Origin: an uncultured Verrucomicrobiota bacterium
Lineage (GTDB): Bacteria; Verrucomicrobiota; Kiritimatiellia; RFP12; UBA1067
Direction: 5' to 3'
DNA length: 7,504 bases
Assembly: GCA_946631345.1 (NCBI GenBank)
Contig: CAMPAA010000156.1
Span: 1 to 7,504 of the forward strand
Below, piece after piece: positions 1 through 6,262 of the stretch. Position 1 is the stretch's first letter; every line of letters begins with the position of its first letter. Under the pieces are notes generated by a model, which ran no database searches, was not told where the DNA came from, and saw only the letters and a program-made list of their open reading frames with translations. The translations under genes and the position numbers were made by a program.

Positions 1-2
1 CC

Positions 3-92
3 CTGGAGGCGAAGTTCGGCAACGAGAAATACGGCGACGCCGGCAACCGCATCGGCAACGAGATCATGATTGATGCGAAAGACTTGGCATGA
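3..92 (+). CDS. C-terminal end of an unidentified upstream gene (partial)
   Basis: This is an open reading frame entering from the left edge, 29 residues before a TGA at 90-92. It reads LEAKFGNEKYGDAGNRIG and ends in MIDAKDLA. The other two forward frames hit stops by about position 75. The stop overlaps the ATG of hrpB in an ATGA arrangement, as is typical of translationally coupled neighbours, and that is the main reason for believing it is coding. The tail is hydrophilic and charged, with no membrane segment. I do not recognise the family from so short a piece. Confidence 0.6.
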   Translation: MEAKFGNEKYGDAGNRIGNEIMIDAKDLA

Positions 93-2527
93 GCTGGAGC
101 GAATCGGAAAGGAGCGGAGTGCAGGGCCTTCCGCTGACCAGGCTGTGCCCGGCGATAGCCGCATCGCTTGCGGCGAACCGTGATGTTGTGCTGCGCGCGC
201 CGCCAGGCAGCGGAAAGACGACCTGCGTGCCGCCGTTCCTCATTGACGAACCATGGCTCGAGGGACGGAAGATTCTGATGCTTGAGCCTCGCCGTCTTGC
301 GGCGCGCGGCGCGGCCGCCTATATCTCCGCCCGGATCGGCGATAGCGTGGGGGGGCGAATCGGATATGCGGTGCGACTGGAGCGTAAGATATCGGCACGG
401 ACGCGTCTGGAGATAGTCACTGAAGGATTGCTCACCCAGCGTTTGCTCAGCGACCCTGAACTGTCGGATGTTGGGCTGGTGATCTTCGACGAGTTCCATG
501 AGCGCTCGCTGCAGGGGGATATCGGGTTCGCGATGGCGCTTGACGTTCGCCGGGCGTTGCGGCCGGACCTGCGGCTTCTGGTGATGTCCGCCACGTTCGA
601 CACCGACCTTGTCGCCGCCCATCTCGGCGATGCCGACATACACACTGCCGAGGCTCGGATGTTCCCAGTCGAGACGCGCTATCTTCAGGTGGAGTCATCC
701 GCGCCGGTATGGGCGCAGATGGCTGGTGCCGTGCGCCGTGCGCTGCTGGAGGTGCCAGAAGGGGACGTTCTGTGCTTTTTGCCCGGCGAGGGCGAGATCC
801 GGCGTTGCGAGGAGATGCTGCGCGATGATGCAGGAAATGTTCCTGTTGAGGTGCTTCCGCTGTATGGCGCGATGCCGAAGGAGGAACAGGACTACGTGGT
901 TGCGCCGTCCGCTCTGGGGCGTCCGCGCCGAGTGATACTGGCGACATCCATAGCCGAGACGTCGATTACAATCCCCGGCATAACGGCGGTCGTTGATTCC
1001 GGGCTCATGCGCGTGAGCAGGTTCTCGCCGGCGAGCGGCATGAGTCGGCTTGAGACGCTCCCCCTCACGCGCGACCGCGCCGAACAACGGCGCGGGCGAG
1101 CAGGGCGCGTGCGTCCAGGCGTGTGCTGGCGGCTGTGGACGGAGCGCGAAGACGGGATGCGTCCGGCGGTTATGAAGCCTGAGATACTTGAGGCCGATCT
1201 TGCATCAACTGTGCTTTCAGCCGCACTTTGGGGTACGGTGAAGATCGATGGTCTGCCGTGGCTTACGCCGCCACCGGAGAGCGCATGGGCCAACGCCGTT
1301 TCGCTTCTGCAGATGCTTGGCGCACTCGATGCGGACGGGCGCATAACCGATGCCGGACGCCGCATGGCGAGGCTTGCCGCCCATCCTCGGTTGGCGAACA
1401 TGATGATAATGACCGGCGATGCGGAATGTGCCGCCATCATCGAAGAAGGCGTGCCGCATGGCGTCACCGACATCCGCGACGTGCGGCTTACGCCGCGCAT
1501 GAAGGAGCTTGCTCGCAGATGGAGCCGCATGTGCGGAGCGGCGCGCACAAATGGCGATCCAGGCGAATCGCTCGCCTACGCGTTTCCGGATAGAATCGGT
1601 CGCAACCGCGGAAACGGCACCTTCCAGCTTAGCGGTGGGCGGGGTGCGTTCCTGGAGCGGACGGAGGCTCTGGCTCGGGAGGAGTTCATTGTGTGCTGCG
1701 AGCTGGACGACCGCGGCGGAGACGCGCGCATACGGTTGGCGGCGGCAATTTCGCGCGCGGCAATCGAGGAAATCTTCGCCGACCGGATATGCGAGGAAGA
1801 TGCCTGCAGCTGGGATCGCCGCGCCGAGGCCGTAAAAACCGTACATCGGCGCAGTCTCGGCAAGATGGTCATCGAGGAGCGCGACTGCGCGCATGGCGTT
1901 TCGCCGACCGCTGTCTCCGCAGCGCTTTTCGAGGGAATCCGCCGCAAGGGCGTAGCAAACATGCCGTGCTGGACGAAAGGCGCGCGCCGTCTCCAGTCCC
2001 GCATATGTTTCGTGCGCAAAGCCCTCAGCGACAACACATGGCCCGACGTCTCAGACGACGGCATCGCCGCCAGGCTTGAGGATTGGCTGGGCGGATTCGT
2101 TTCAGGCATGACGCGCTGGACGCACCTCGAACGGCTTGACCTGATTGCAGTGATGGACTTCGCGCTTGCCGAGAACGGCCACGACCGTCGTGAACTCGAC
2201 CGTCTCGCGCCGATGACGATGAGTGTGCCGTCTGGCTCCGAGATCACTATACGATACGAGGAGGAAGGGCCGTTCTGCGAGGTGAGGCTGCAGGAGTGCT
2301 TTGGCCTGATGGAGACGCCGAAGGTTGCCGGCGGCATGGTGCCGGTGGTCATGCGACTGCTTTCACCAGCGCAGCGCCCGGTGCAGGTGACGCGCGACCT
2401 CGCCTGTTTCTGGAGGGAGGGATATCCGCTCGTGCGCAAGGATATGCGAGGGCGCTACCCAAAGCATTACTGGCCGGAAGATCCGTTCGCCGCAACCGCC
2501 ACGCGCCGCGTTCGTCCGCCGACGTGA
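89..2527 (+). CDS. hrpB: ATP-dependent RNA helicase HrpB (DEAH-box)
   Basis: This is an 812-residue superfamily 2 DEAH-type helicase, the usual length for HrpB (about 800-850). Visible motifs in order are: Walker A APPGSGKTT (37-45), the HrpB-style motif II DEFHERSL (134-141), motif III SAT (167-169), motif V ATSIAETS (285-292) and motif VI QRRGRAGR (333-340). An HA2-like segment follows after about 370. The family-specific C-terminal domain ends in VTRDLACFW and RYPKHYWPEDP (789-799), a tail that separates HrpB from HrpA. HrpB proteins are cytoplasmic NTPases thought to remodel RNA, and their exact cellular role is poorly defined. The ATG overlaps the stop of the upstream gene, with no strong ribosome site before it, so coupled translation is likely. 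The N-terminus before the Walker A is about ten residues longer than in many relatives. No motif is missing, so the gene looks intact. Confidence 0.96.
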   Translation: MSWSESERSGVQGLPLTRLCPAIAASLAANRDVVLRAPPGSGKTTCVPPFLIDEPWLEGRKILMLEPRRLAARGAAAYISARIGDSVGGRIGYAVRLERKISARTRLEIVTEGLLTQRLLSDPELSDVGLVIFDEFHERSLQGDIGFAMALDVRRALRPDLRLLVMSATFDTDLVAAHLGDADIHTAEARMFPVETRYLQVESSAPVWAQMAGAVRRALLEVPEGDVLCFLPGEGEIRRCEEMLRDDAGNVPVEVLPLYGAMPKEEQDYVVAPSALGRPRRVILATSIAETSITIPGITAVVDSGLMRVSRFSPASGMSRLETLPLTRDRAEQRRGRAGRVRPGVCWRLWTEREDGMRPAVMKPEILEADLASTVLSAALWGTVKIDGLPWLTPPPESAWANAVSLLQMLGALDADGRITDAGRRMARLAAHPRLANMMIMTGDAECAAIIEEGVPHGVTDIRDVRLTPRMKELARRWSRMCGAARTNGDPGESLAYAFPDRIGRNRGNGTFQLSGGRGAFLERTEALAREEFIVCCELDDRGGDARIRLAAAISRAAIEEIFADRICEEDACSWDRRAEAVKTVHRRSLGKMVIEERDCAHGVSPTAVSAALFEGIRRKGVANMPCWTKGARRLQSRICFVRKALSDNTWPDVSDDGIAARLEDWLGGFVSGMTRWTHLERLDLIAVMDFALAENGHDRRELDRLAPMTMSVPSGSEITIRYEEEGPFCEVRLQECFGLMETPKVAGGMVPVVMRLLSPAQRPVQVTRDLACFWREGYPLVRKDMRGRYPKHYWPEDPFAATATRRVRPPT

Positions 2528-2538
2528 TATGGTATAAT
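2511..2538 (+). promoter_or_regulatory. Extended -10 promoter for rpe, predicting a leaderless mRNA
   Basis: A perfect TATAAT lies at 2533-2538, preceded by TG at 2530-2531 with one base between (TG-G-TATAAT), which is the extended -10 form. A possible but poor -35 (TTCGTC, 2511-2516) lies 16 bases upstream; an extended -10 often does without a good -35. The element begins 3 bases after the hrpB stop. A start about 7 bases after the -10 falls at 2545-2546, which is the rpe ATG itself. No Shine-Dalgarno-like sequence lies between the -10 and the ATG. The sequence match is direct observation; promoter activity is inferred. Confidence 0.7.
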
Positions 2539-2545
2539 ACGCGGC

Positions 2546-3196
2546 ATGAAAACGGAAATACTGCCTTCGCTCCTGGCGGCGGATTTCGGACGTCTGGCGG
2601 ACGAGATACGCCGGGCTGAAGCGTCGGGGGCCGAGGCTCTGCATCTTGACATAATGGACGCCCATTTCGTGCCGAACCTTTCGTTCGGGCCGGATGTTGT
2701 GGCGTTGGCTGCGCGCACGGCTCCCGGGTTCTACCGCAACGTGCATCTCATGATGTCCCGCCCCGATCTCTACCTGGAGCCGTTTGCGAAGGCGGGAGCA
2801 CAGACGATCCAGATACATGTGGAGGCCGACTGCGACATCCACGCCGCACTGAAGAGAATCCGGGTTCTCGGCCTCAAGAACGCCATTGTCATAAACCCAG
2901 AGACGCCCGTTACGCATCTCATCCCATACCTGAACGAGATCGACGAGGCGCTTGTGATGACCGTGCATCCCGGATACGGCGGGCAGAAGTTCATAGGTGA
3001 ATGTCTGGAGAAGGTGACTGCGCTGCGCAGGATGCATCCGGAGCTGGACGTAATGGTGGATGGCGGGGTCAACGCGGAGACGGCAGTGCAGGCGGCGCGT
3101 GCGGGCGCGAACCAGTTTGTCGCAGGGTCGTACCTGTTCCGCCAGGCGGACATGAAGGCGGCGGTCGATGCGATGCGCGCGGAGGTGGCTGCATGA
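2546..3196 (+). CDS. rpe: Ribulose-phosphate 3-epimerase
   Basis: A 216-residue (beta/alpha)8-barrel enzyme that interconverts D-ribulose 5-phosphate and D-xylulose 5-phosphate in the pentose phosphate pathway, in the cytoplasm. Family signatures are S8 in ILPSLLAADF, H33 and D35 in LHLDIMD with following FVPN (35-44), H67 in VHLMMSRPD, IHVEA (90-94), VHPGYGGQKF (140-149), the second catalytic aspartate D172 in VDGGV, and AGSYLF (193-198) for phosphate binding. The metal-binding and catalytic His/Asp set is complete. One oddity is alanine at residue 39, where the family usually has glycine (MDG.FVPN). The start lies 18 bases after hrpB and immediately downstream of a strong -10 element, with no ribosome site, so translation from a leaderless message is suggested. 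The gene ends inside the folE start. Related hexulose-phosphate or allulose epimerases share the fold, but Rpe is the best call. Confidence 0.95.
   Translation: MKTEILPSLLAADFGRLADEIRRAEASGAEALHLDIMDAHFVPNLSFGPDVVALAARTAPGFYRNVHLMMSRPDLYLEPFAKAGAQTIQIHVEADCDIHAALKRIRVLGLKNAIVINPETPVTHLIPYLNEIDEALVMTVHPGYGGQKFIGECLEKVTALRRMHPELDVMVDGGVNAETAVQAARAGANQFVAGSYLFRQADMKAAVDAMRAEVAA
3181..3185 (+). promoter_or_regulatory. Ribosome binding site GGAGG for folE
   Basis: GGAGG lies 7 bases before the ATG at 3193, within the last codons of rpe. It decides the folE start: the frame stays open back to about 3001, but that upstream stretch is out-of-frame rpe coding sequence, and family homology begins after 3193. 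Confidence 0.8.
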
Positions 3197-3777
3197 AGAG
3201 GGCTGCGAAGCGGAAGGAGCCGGATCAGAAGAGGATTGCGGCGCTCGTGCGCGAGCTGCTGGTCGAGCTTGGCGAGGATCCAGAACGCGAGGGGCTGAAG
3301 AAGACGCCTGAGCGCGTGGCCAAGGCGTTCGCGTACCTCACGCGTGGTTATCGCCAGAACGTGAAAGCCGTGGTGAACGGTGCCTACTTCACGAGCGGCA
3401 CCAACCACATGGTGATACTGAAGAACATCGAGCTGTATTCGATGTGCGAGCACCATATGCTGCCGTTCTACGGCACGTGCGCAATCGGTTACATCTCGAA
3501 GGGCAAGGTGCTCGGGGTCTCAAAGCTCGCGCGCATCGTAGACATGTATGCGCGTCGGCTGCAGATACAGGAGCGCCTTACGGAACAGATTGCCGATGCG
3601 ATCATGGATGAGGCCGAGGCCGAGGGCGTGGGTGTGGTTGTCCGGGCGAAGCACCTGTGCATGATGATGCGCGGGGTGGAGAAGCAGAATTCGGAGATGG
3701 TCACCTCCGCCGTGCTCGGCTCTTTCCGCTCGGACGAGAAGGTGCGCGGCGAGTTCCTGTCGCTTGTGAACGGATGA
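3193..3777 (+). CDS. folE: GTP cyclohydrolase I (type IA)
   Basis: A 194-residue cytoplasmic enzyme that converts GTP to 7,8-dihydroneopterin triphosphate plus formate, the first step of folate synthesis and also an entry to queuosine and pterin pathways. The sequence shows GLKKTPERVAKAF (34-46), the zinc and catalytic block MCEHHMLPF (84-92; C85, H87, H88), GKVLGVSKLARIVD (104-117), the RRLQIQERLT segment (121-130), and KHLCMMMRGV (153-162; H154, C156). By alignment from memory to the E. coli enzyme, C85, H88 and C156 bind zinc and H87 is the catalytic histidine, so all key residues are present and this is the zinc-dependent IA type rather than FolE2. Length is normal. The ATG overlaps the rpe stop by 4 bases (ATGA) with GGAGG upstream, so the two genes are almost surely cotranscribed and translationally coupled. 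Confidence 0.97.
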   Translation: MKRAAKRKEPDQKRIAALVRELLVELGEDPEREGLKKTPERVAKAFAYLTRGYRQNVKAVVNGAYFTSGTNHMVILKNIELYSMCEHHMLPFYGTCAIGYISKGKVLGVSKLARIVDMYARRLQIQERLTEQIADAIMDEAEAEGVGVVVRAKHLCMMMRGVEKQNSEMVTSAVLGSFRSDEKVRGEFLSLVNG

Positions 3778-3804
3778 GGCGGCGAAACGGACAACAAACG
3801 GCTT

Positions 3805-3810
3805 TATTTA
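3805..3810 (+). promoter_or_regulatory. Weak candidate -10 before gmk
   Basis: The 47-base folE-gmk gap contains an AT-rich patch with TATTTA at 3805-3810, in contrast to the G+C-rich surroundings. A start about 7 bases downstream would fall near the in-frame GTG at 3816 or leave only a short leader before the ATG at 3825. No -35, no TG extension and no ribosome site are visible. It matches the consensus at only part of its positions, so this is suggestive only. Confidence 0.2.
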
Positions 3811-3824
3811 CTGGTGTGAATGCA

Positions 3825-4433
3825 ATGCAATCAAAGAATACCAAACCGCTTTTCATCGTAATGAGCGCGCCATCGGGCTGCGGCAAGTCAACTCTCATCG
3901 ACATGCTGCTGCAGGAGTATCACGATCTGCAGTACTCCATCTCCTGCACGACACGCGCACCGCGCGGCGAGGAGGAGGATGGGATCGACTACCATTTCCT
4001 GACGGTGGAGCGATTCAGGGAGCTTCTGGCAGAAAACGCCTTTCTCGAATATGCGGAGGTGCACGGCAACTACTACGGCACTCTAAAACAGCCGATCGTT
4101 GAGGTGCTGGCCGAGGGCAATTCGATGATTCTCGACATCGACGTAGTGGGGGCGGCGAAGGTGCGCGACTACGTGAAGCGTCTTCCGCCCGACGACCCGC
4201 TTCGCGCGGGCTACGCCGACATATTCATCAATCCGCCGGACTTCCAGACGCTGCGCGAGCGGCTGGAGCGGCGCGGCACGGATTCGCCCGACGTAATCGA
4301 GCGCCGCCTCGCCAACGCCGAGGGCGAGATGGCGCGCGCCGGCGAATACATGTATCAGGTGACCAACGGAGATCTGGGAATGGCGTACAGGAAGCTGTGC
4401 GACCTAATCGACGTGCTGTCCGGAAGGATGTGA
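3825..4433 (+). CDS. gmk: Guanylate kinase
   Basis: A 202-residue cytoplasmic nucleoside monophosphate kinase that phosphorylates GMP (and dGMP) to GDP with ATP, in purine nucleotide supply. Residues 9-24 carry the P-loop in IVMSAPSGCGKST. The GMP-binding region includes SCTTRAPRGEEEDGIDYHF (40-58) and FLEYAEVHGNYYGT (73-86), followed by ILDIDVVGA (102-110), FINPPDF (134-140), and the lid segment LERLERRGTDS-like RERLERRGTDS (144-154) with the following RRLANA. Length is typical. The family usually has glutamine in DIDVQGA, where this protein has valine (residue 108). The frame is open far upstream, but that part overlaps folE out of frame. The ATG at 3825 places the P-loop at the usual distance from the N-terminus, and an in-frame GTG at 3816 is an alternative. 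No Shine-Dalgarno is seen. coaC follows after 27 bases. Confidence 0.96.
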   Translation: MQSKNTKPLFIVMSAPSGCGKSTLIDMLLQEYHDLQYSISCTTRAPRGEEEDGIDYHFLTVERFRELLAENAFLEYAEVHGNYYGTLKQPIVEVLAEGNSMILDIDVVGAAKVRDYVKRLPPDDPLRAGYADIFINPPDFQTLRERLERRGTDSPDVIERRLANAEGEMARAGEYMYQVTNGDLGMAYRKLCDLIDVLSGRM

Positions 4434-4447
4434 GACGGAGAAGAGCA

Positions 4448-4455
4448 GGGGAGGG
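4448..4455 (+). promoter_or_regulatory. Ribosome binding site for coaC
   Basis: GGGGAGGG lies 5 bases before the ATG at 4461. It is the strongest Shine-Dalgarno in the window and fixes the coaC start. gmk and coaC are thus likely on one message but with independent translation initiation. Confidence 0.8.
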
Positions 4456-4460
4456 CAACC

Positions 4461-5015
4461 ATGAGGATTGTGCTTGGCGTTACCGGATCAATCGCGGCCT
4501 ACAAGGCATGTGAACTTGTCAGGCTTTTCGTGAGGCGCGGGGACGACGTGCATGTGGTGATGACCGCATCTGCGCAGAGGTTCGTCACTCCGCTCACATT
4601 CCAGACCCTCTCCCGCAACCCGGTCGGCACCGACCAGTTTGAGGCACCCGTGGAATGGAGGCCTGAGCACATTGCGTTCGCCGAGGCCGATGCTGTTGTG
4701 GTGGCGCCGGCGACGGCAAACGTGATTGCCAAGATGGCGAATGGACTCGCCGATGACTTGCTGACGGCCACGCTGCTCGCTACGCGCGCCAGAGTGTTCG
4801 TCGCGCCGGCGATGAACGACGGGATGTGGGCCAACCCCGCCACACAGTCGAACCTGGCGACGCTCAAGGGCCGTGGAGTGACGCTCATCGAACCGGAAGA
4901 GGGCGAACTCGCCTGCGGAACGTCGGGGAAGGGGCGGTTTGCCGATCCCGAGACGATTTGCCGTACGGTAGCCGATGGCATCTCGCAAAAACATGAACAA
5001 AATGCTTGCACTTGA
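4461..5015 (+). CDS. coaC: Phosphopantothenoylcysteine decarboxylase, stand-alone CoaC domain
   Basis: A 184-residue flavoprotein of the HFCD family that decarboxylates 4'-phosphopantothenoylcysteine to 4'-phosphopantetheine in coenzyme A synthesis. The sequence shows GVTGSIAAYKACEL (6-19) for FMN binding, the catalytic histidine H70 in PEHIAFAEAD, the VAPATANVIAKMANGLADDLL block (81-101), PAMN with N119 and M122, and the substrate-lid cysteine C152 in ELACGTSGKGRF. H70, N119 and C152 appear to correspond to the essential H75, N125 and C158 of E. coli Dfp. The protein ends where the CoaB synthetase half of the usual about 400-residue fused CoaBC would begin, and the downstream sequence is tolB, not CoaB. 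CoaB must therefore be encoded elsewhere, or be replaced. UbiX and EpiD share this fold, but the ADDLL, PAMN and CG.GG-type motifs favour CoaC. The start has a strong ribosome site. Confidence 0.88.
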   Translation: MRIVLGVTGSIAAYKACELVRLFVRRGDDVHVVMTASAQRFVTPLTFQTLSRNPVGTDQFEAPVEWRPEHIAFAEADAVVVAPATANVIAKMANGLADDLLTATLLATRARVFVAPAMNDGMWANPATQSNLATLKGRGVTLIEPEEGELACGTSGKGRFADPETICRTVADGISQKHEQNACT

Positions 5016-5034
5016 TGGCGGGAAATGCTATCTT
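5006..5034 (+). promoter_or_regulatory. Extended -10 promoter for tolB
   Basis: TTGCAC (5006-5011) and TATCTT (5029-5034) are separated by 17 bases, and the -10 is preceded by TG-C (5026-5028), the same extended form as before rpe. The -35 overlaps the last codons of coaC. The predicted transcription start near 5041 gives a leader of about 35 bases that includes the tolB ribosome site. Both hexamers are imperfect, so activity is inferred. Confidence 0.45.
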
Positions 5035-5060
5035 CTCTTCATTTGGAGATTTTGTAAACG

Positions 5061-5066
5061 AAAGGA
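5061..5066 (+). promoter_or_regulatory. Ribosome binding site selecting a TTG start for tolB
   Basis: AAAGGA lies 9 bases before the TTG at 5076. The first in-frame ATG codons fall inside the hydrophobic core of the signal peptide (residues 12-13) and would destroy it, so the TTG is the better start. Confidence 0.7.
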
Positions 5067-5075
5067 AAAAGAACG

Positions 5076-6233
5076 TTGAAACTCGACAAGATTATTGCCG
5101 CAGGCCTGATGATGGCCGTGGTCTCTGGCGTTGCCGCGCCAGTGGTGAACGTGGTGAAGGCTGGCGCCGAGAAGGTGACCGTCACGATCCAGGCCGGCGG
5201 GAACGCCTGGTACCTCAAATGCCTCAAGAAGAACCTTGAGCTTTCTGGCTGGTTCAAGGTCGGTCCGTCCGGCACAATCACCATATCGGGCACGGCTGGC
5301 GGGGCTATCAGCGCGACCGGGCGTGGCAAGACCATTTCCTCTAGCGAGACGTTCGCCGGCGATTCCGGCGCAAGAATGGCCGCGCGCCGATTTTCCGATG
5401 CGGTCGTCGAGGCGTTTTCCGATGGCGGCAAGGGATTTGCCACGACGCGCCTTGCTTTCGTGAACCGCAAGGGCGCTGACAACGCGGAACTCTACATGTG
5501 CTATCCCGACGGATGGGACATGCGCCAGCTCACGAGCGACGGTCGCGCTGCCGTCGGGCCGCGCTGGGCGCCAAATGGCAAGGAGATATACTACACGGGC
5601 TTTCTGCACGAGAAGCAGTTAGTCTATCGTCTCAACGTGGAGACGGAGGCACGCGAGTGCCTCGGCCTCTTCAAGAACGGTGCATCCGGGGCTGCGGTGT
5701 CACCTGACGGCCGTTCGGCGGCGATCATCCTGTCATACCAGGGCAACCCGGAGTTGTATGTGATGGATCTCGCTTCGCGCACGCTCAAGCGCATGACGAC
5801 CACCCAGGCGGCGGCGGAGTCCAGCCCGAGCTGGAGTCCAGACGGACGCAAGATTGCCTACGTCTCTGACCAGACGCGCAATCCACAAGTGTACATCTGC
5901 GATGTGGCCAGCCGCAAGTCCACCCGCTTCACGTCAAAGGGTCGCCAGAACACCCATCCTGACTGGGCGAAGGACGGCAGGCTCTGCTGGTCTTCCCTGC
6001 AGGGGGGGCAGTGGTGCGTGATGGTCGCCGCAGCGAACGGCGGCGAGGCGTCTGCGCGCAAGGTGACCGATCCCGGCGCCTGGCAGGATCCCACATGGGC
6101 GGCGGACAGCCGCCACATCGTCGCGTCGCGCGACAAGGCGCTGTTTATCGTCGATACGGAGCCTGATGGCGATAAGCCGGTGCAGATGTTCTACAACAAG
6201 GGCAACTGGATGAACCCGGCCCTCAGCAAGTGA
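5076..6233 (+). CDS. tolB: TolB-like periplasmic beta-propeller protein of the Tol-Pal system
   Basis: A 385-residue exported protein. Residues 1-20 form a signal peptide: basic start MKLDK, hydrophobic IIAAGLMMAVVSGVA, and probable cleavage near 20-21. Residues about 33-118 are a short version of the TolB N-terminal domain, with NLELSGWF (53-60) matching the family DL..SG.F motif and the RMAARRFSDAVVEAFS helix (100-115). The rest is the propeller, with repeated TolB/PD40 signatures: NAELYMCYPDGWDMRQLT (136-153), GPRWAPNGKEIYYT, AVSPDGRSAAIILS, NPELYVMDLASRTLKRMT, PSWSPDGRKIAYVSD (251-265) and NPQVYICDVASRK. In Gram-negatives TolB links Pal to the Tol complex and supports outer-membrane constriction and integrity. 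It is shorter than E. coli TolB (430) because of the reduced N-domain. Neither pal nor tolQRA is adjacent. It starts at TTG with a ribosome site, and a promoter candidate precedes it. The propeller alone could suit another PD40 protein, but the N-domain and signal peptide favour TolB. Confidence 0.85.
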   Translation: MKLDKIIAAGLMMAVVSGVAAPVVNVVKAGAEKVTVTIQAGGNAWYLKCLKKNLELSGWFKVGPSGTITISGTAGGAISATGRGKTISSSETFAGDSGARMAARRFSDAVVEAFSDGGKGFATTRLAFVNRKGADNAELYMCYPDGWDMRQLTSDGRAAVGPRWAPNGKEIYYTGFLHEKQLVYRLNVETEARECLGLFKNGASGAAVSPDGRSAAIILSYQGNPELYVMDLASRTLKRMTTTQAAAESSPSWSPDGRKIAYVSDQTRNPQVYICDVASRKSTRFTSKGRQNTHPDWAKDGRLCWSSLQGGQWCVMVAAANGGEASARKVTDPGAWQDPTWAADSRHIVASRDKALFIVDTEPDGDKPVQMFYNKGNWMNPALSK

Positions 6234-6262
6234 TTATATGACTGCGACCGCAGGGCGGCTCC

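Noticed and set aside
1576..2439. Long reverse-strand open frame (287 codons) opposite hrpB
   Set aside because: It lies wholly within hrpB, has a Ser/Arg-rich low-information sequence, and overlaps the HrpB C-terminal domain that is clearly conserved on the + strand.
3001..3192. N-terminal extension of GTP cyclohydrolase in the open frame upstream of 3193
   Set aside because: This stretch is the out-of-frame rpe sequence (Gly/Arg-rich). The GGAGG site and family similarity place the start at 3193.
3657..3824. N-terminal extension of guanylate kinase in the open frame upstream of 3825
   Set aside because: It overlaps the folE coding region and has no kinase homology. The P-loop sits at the normal distance from the start at 3825.
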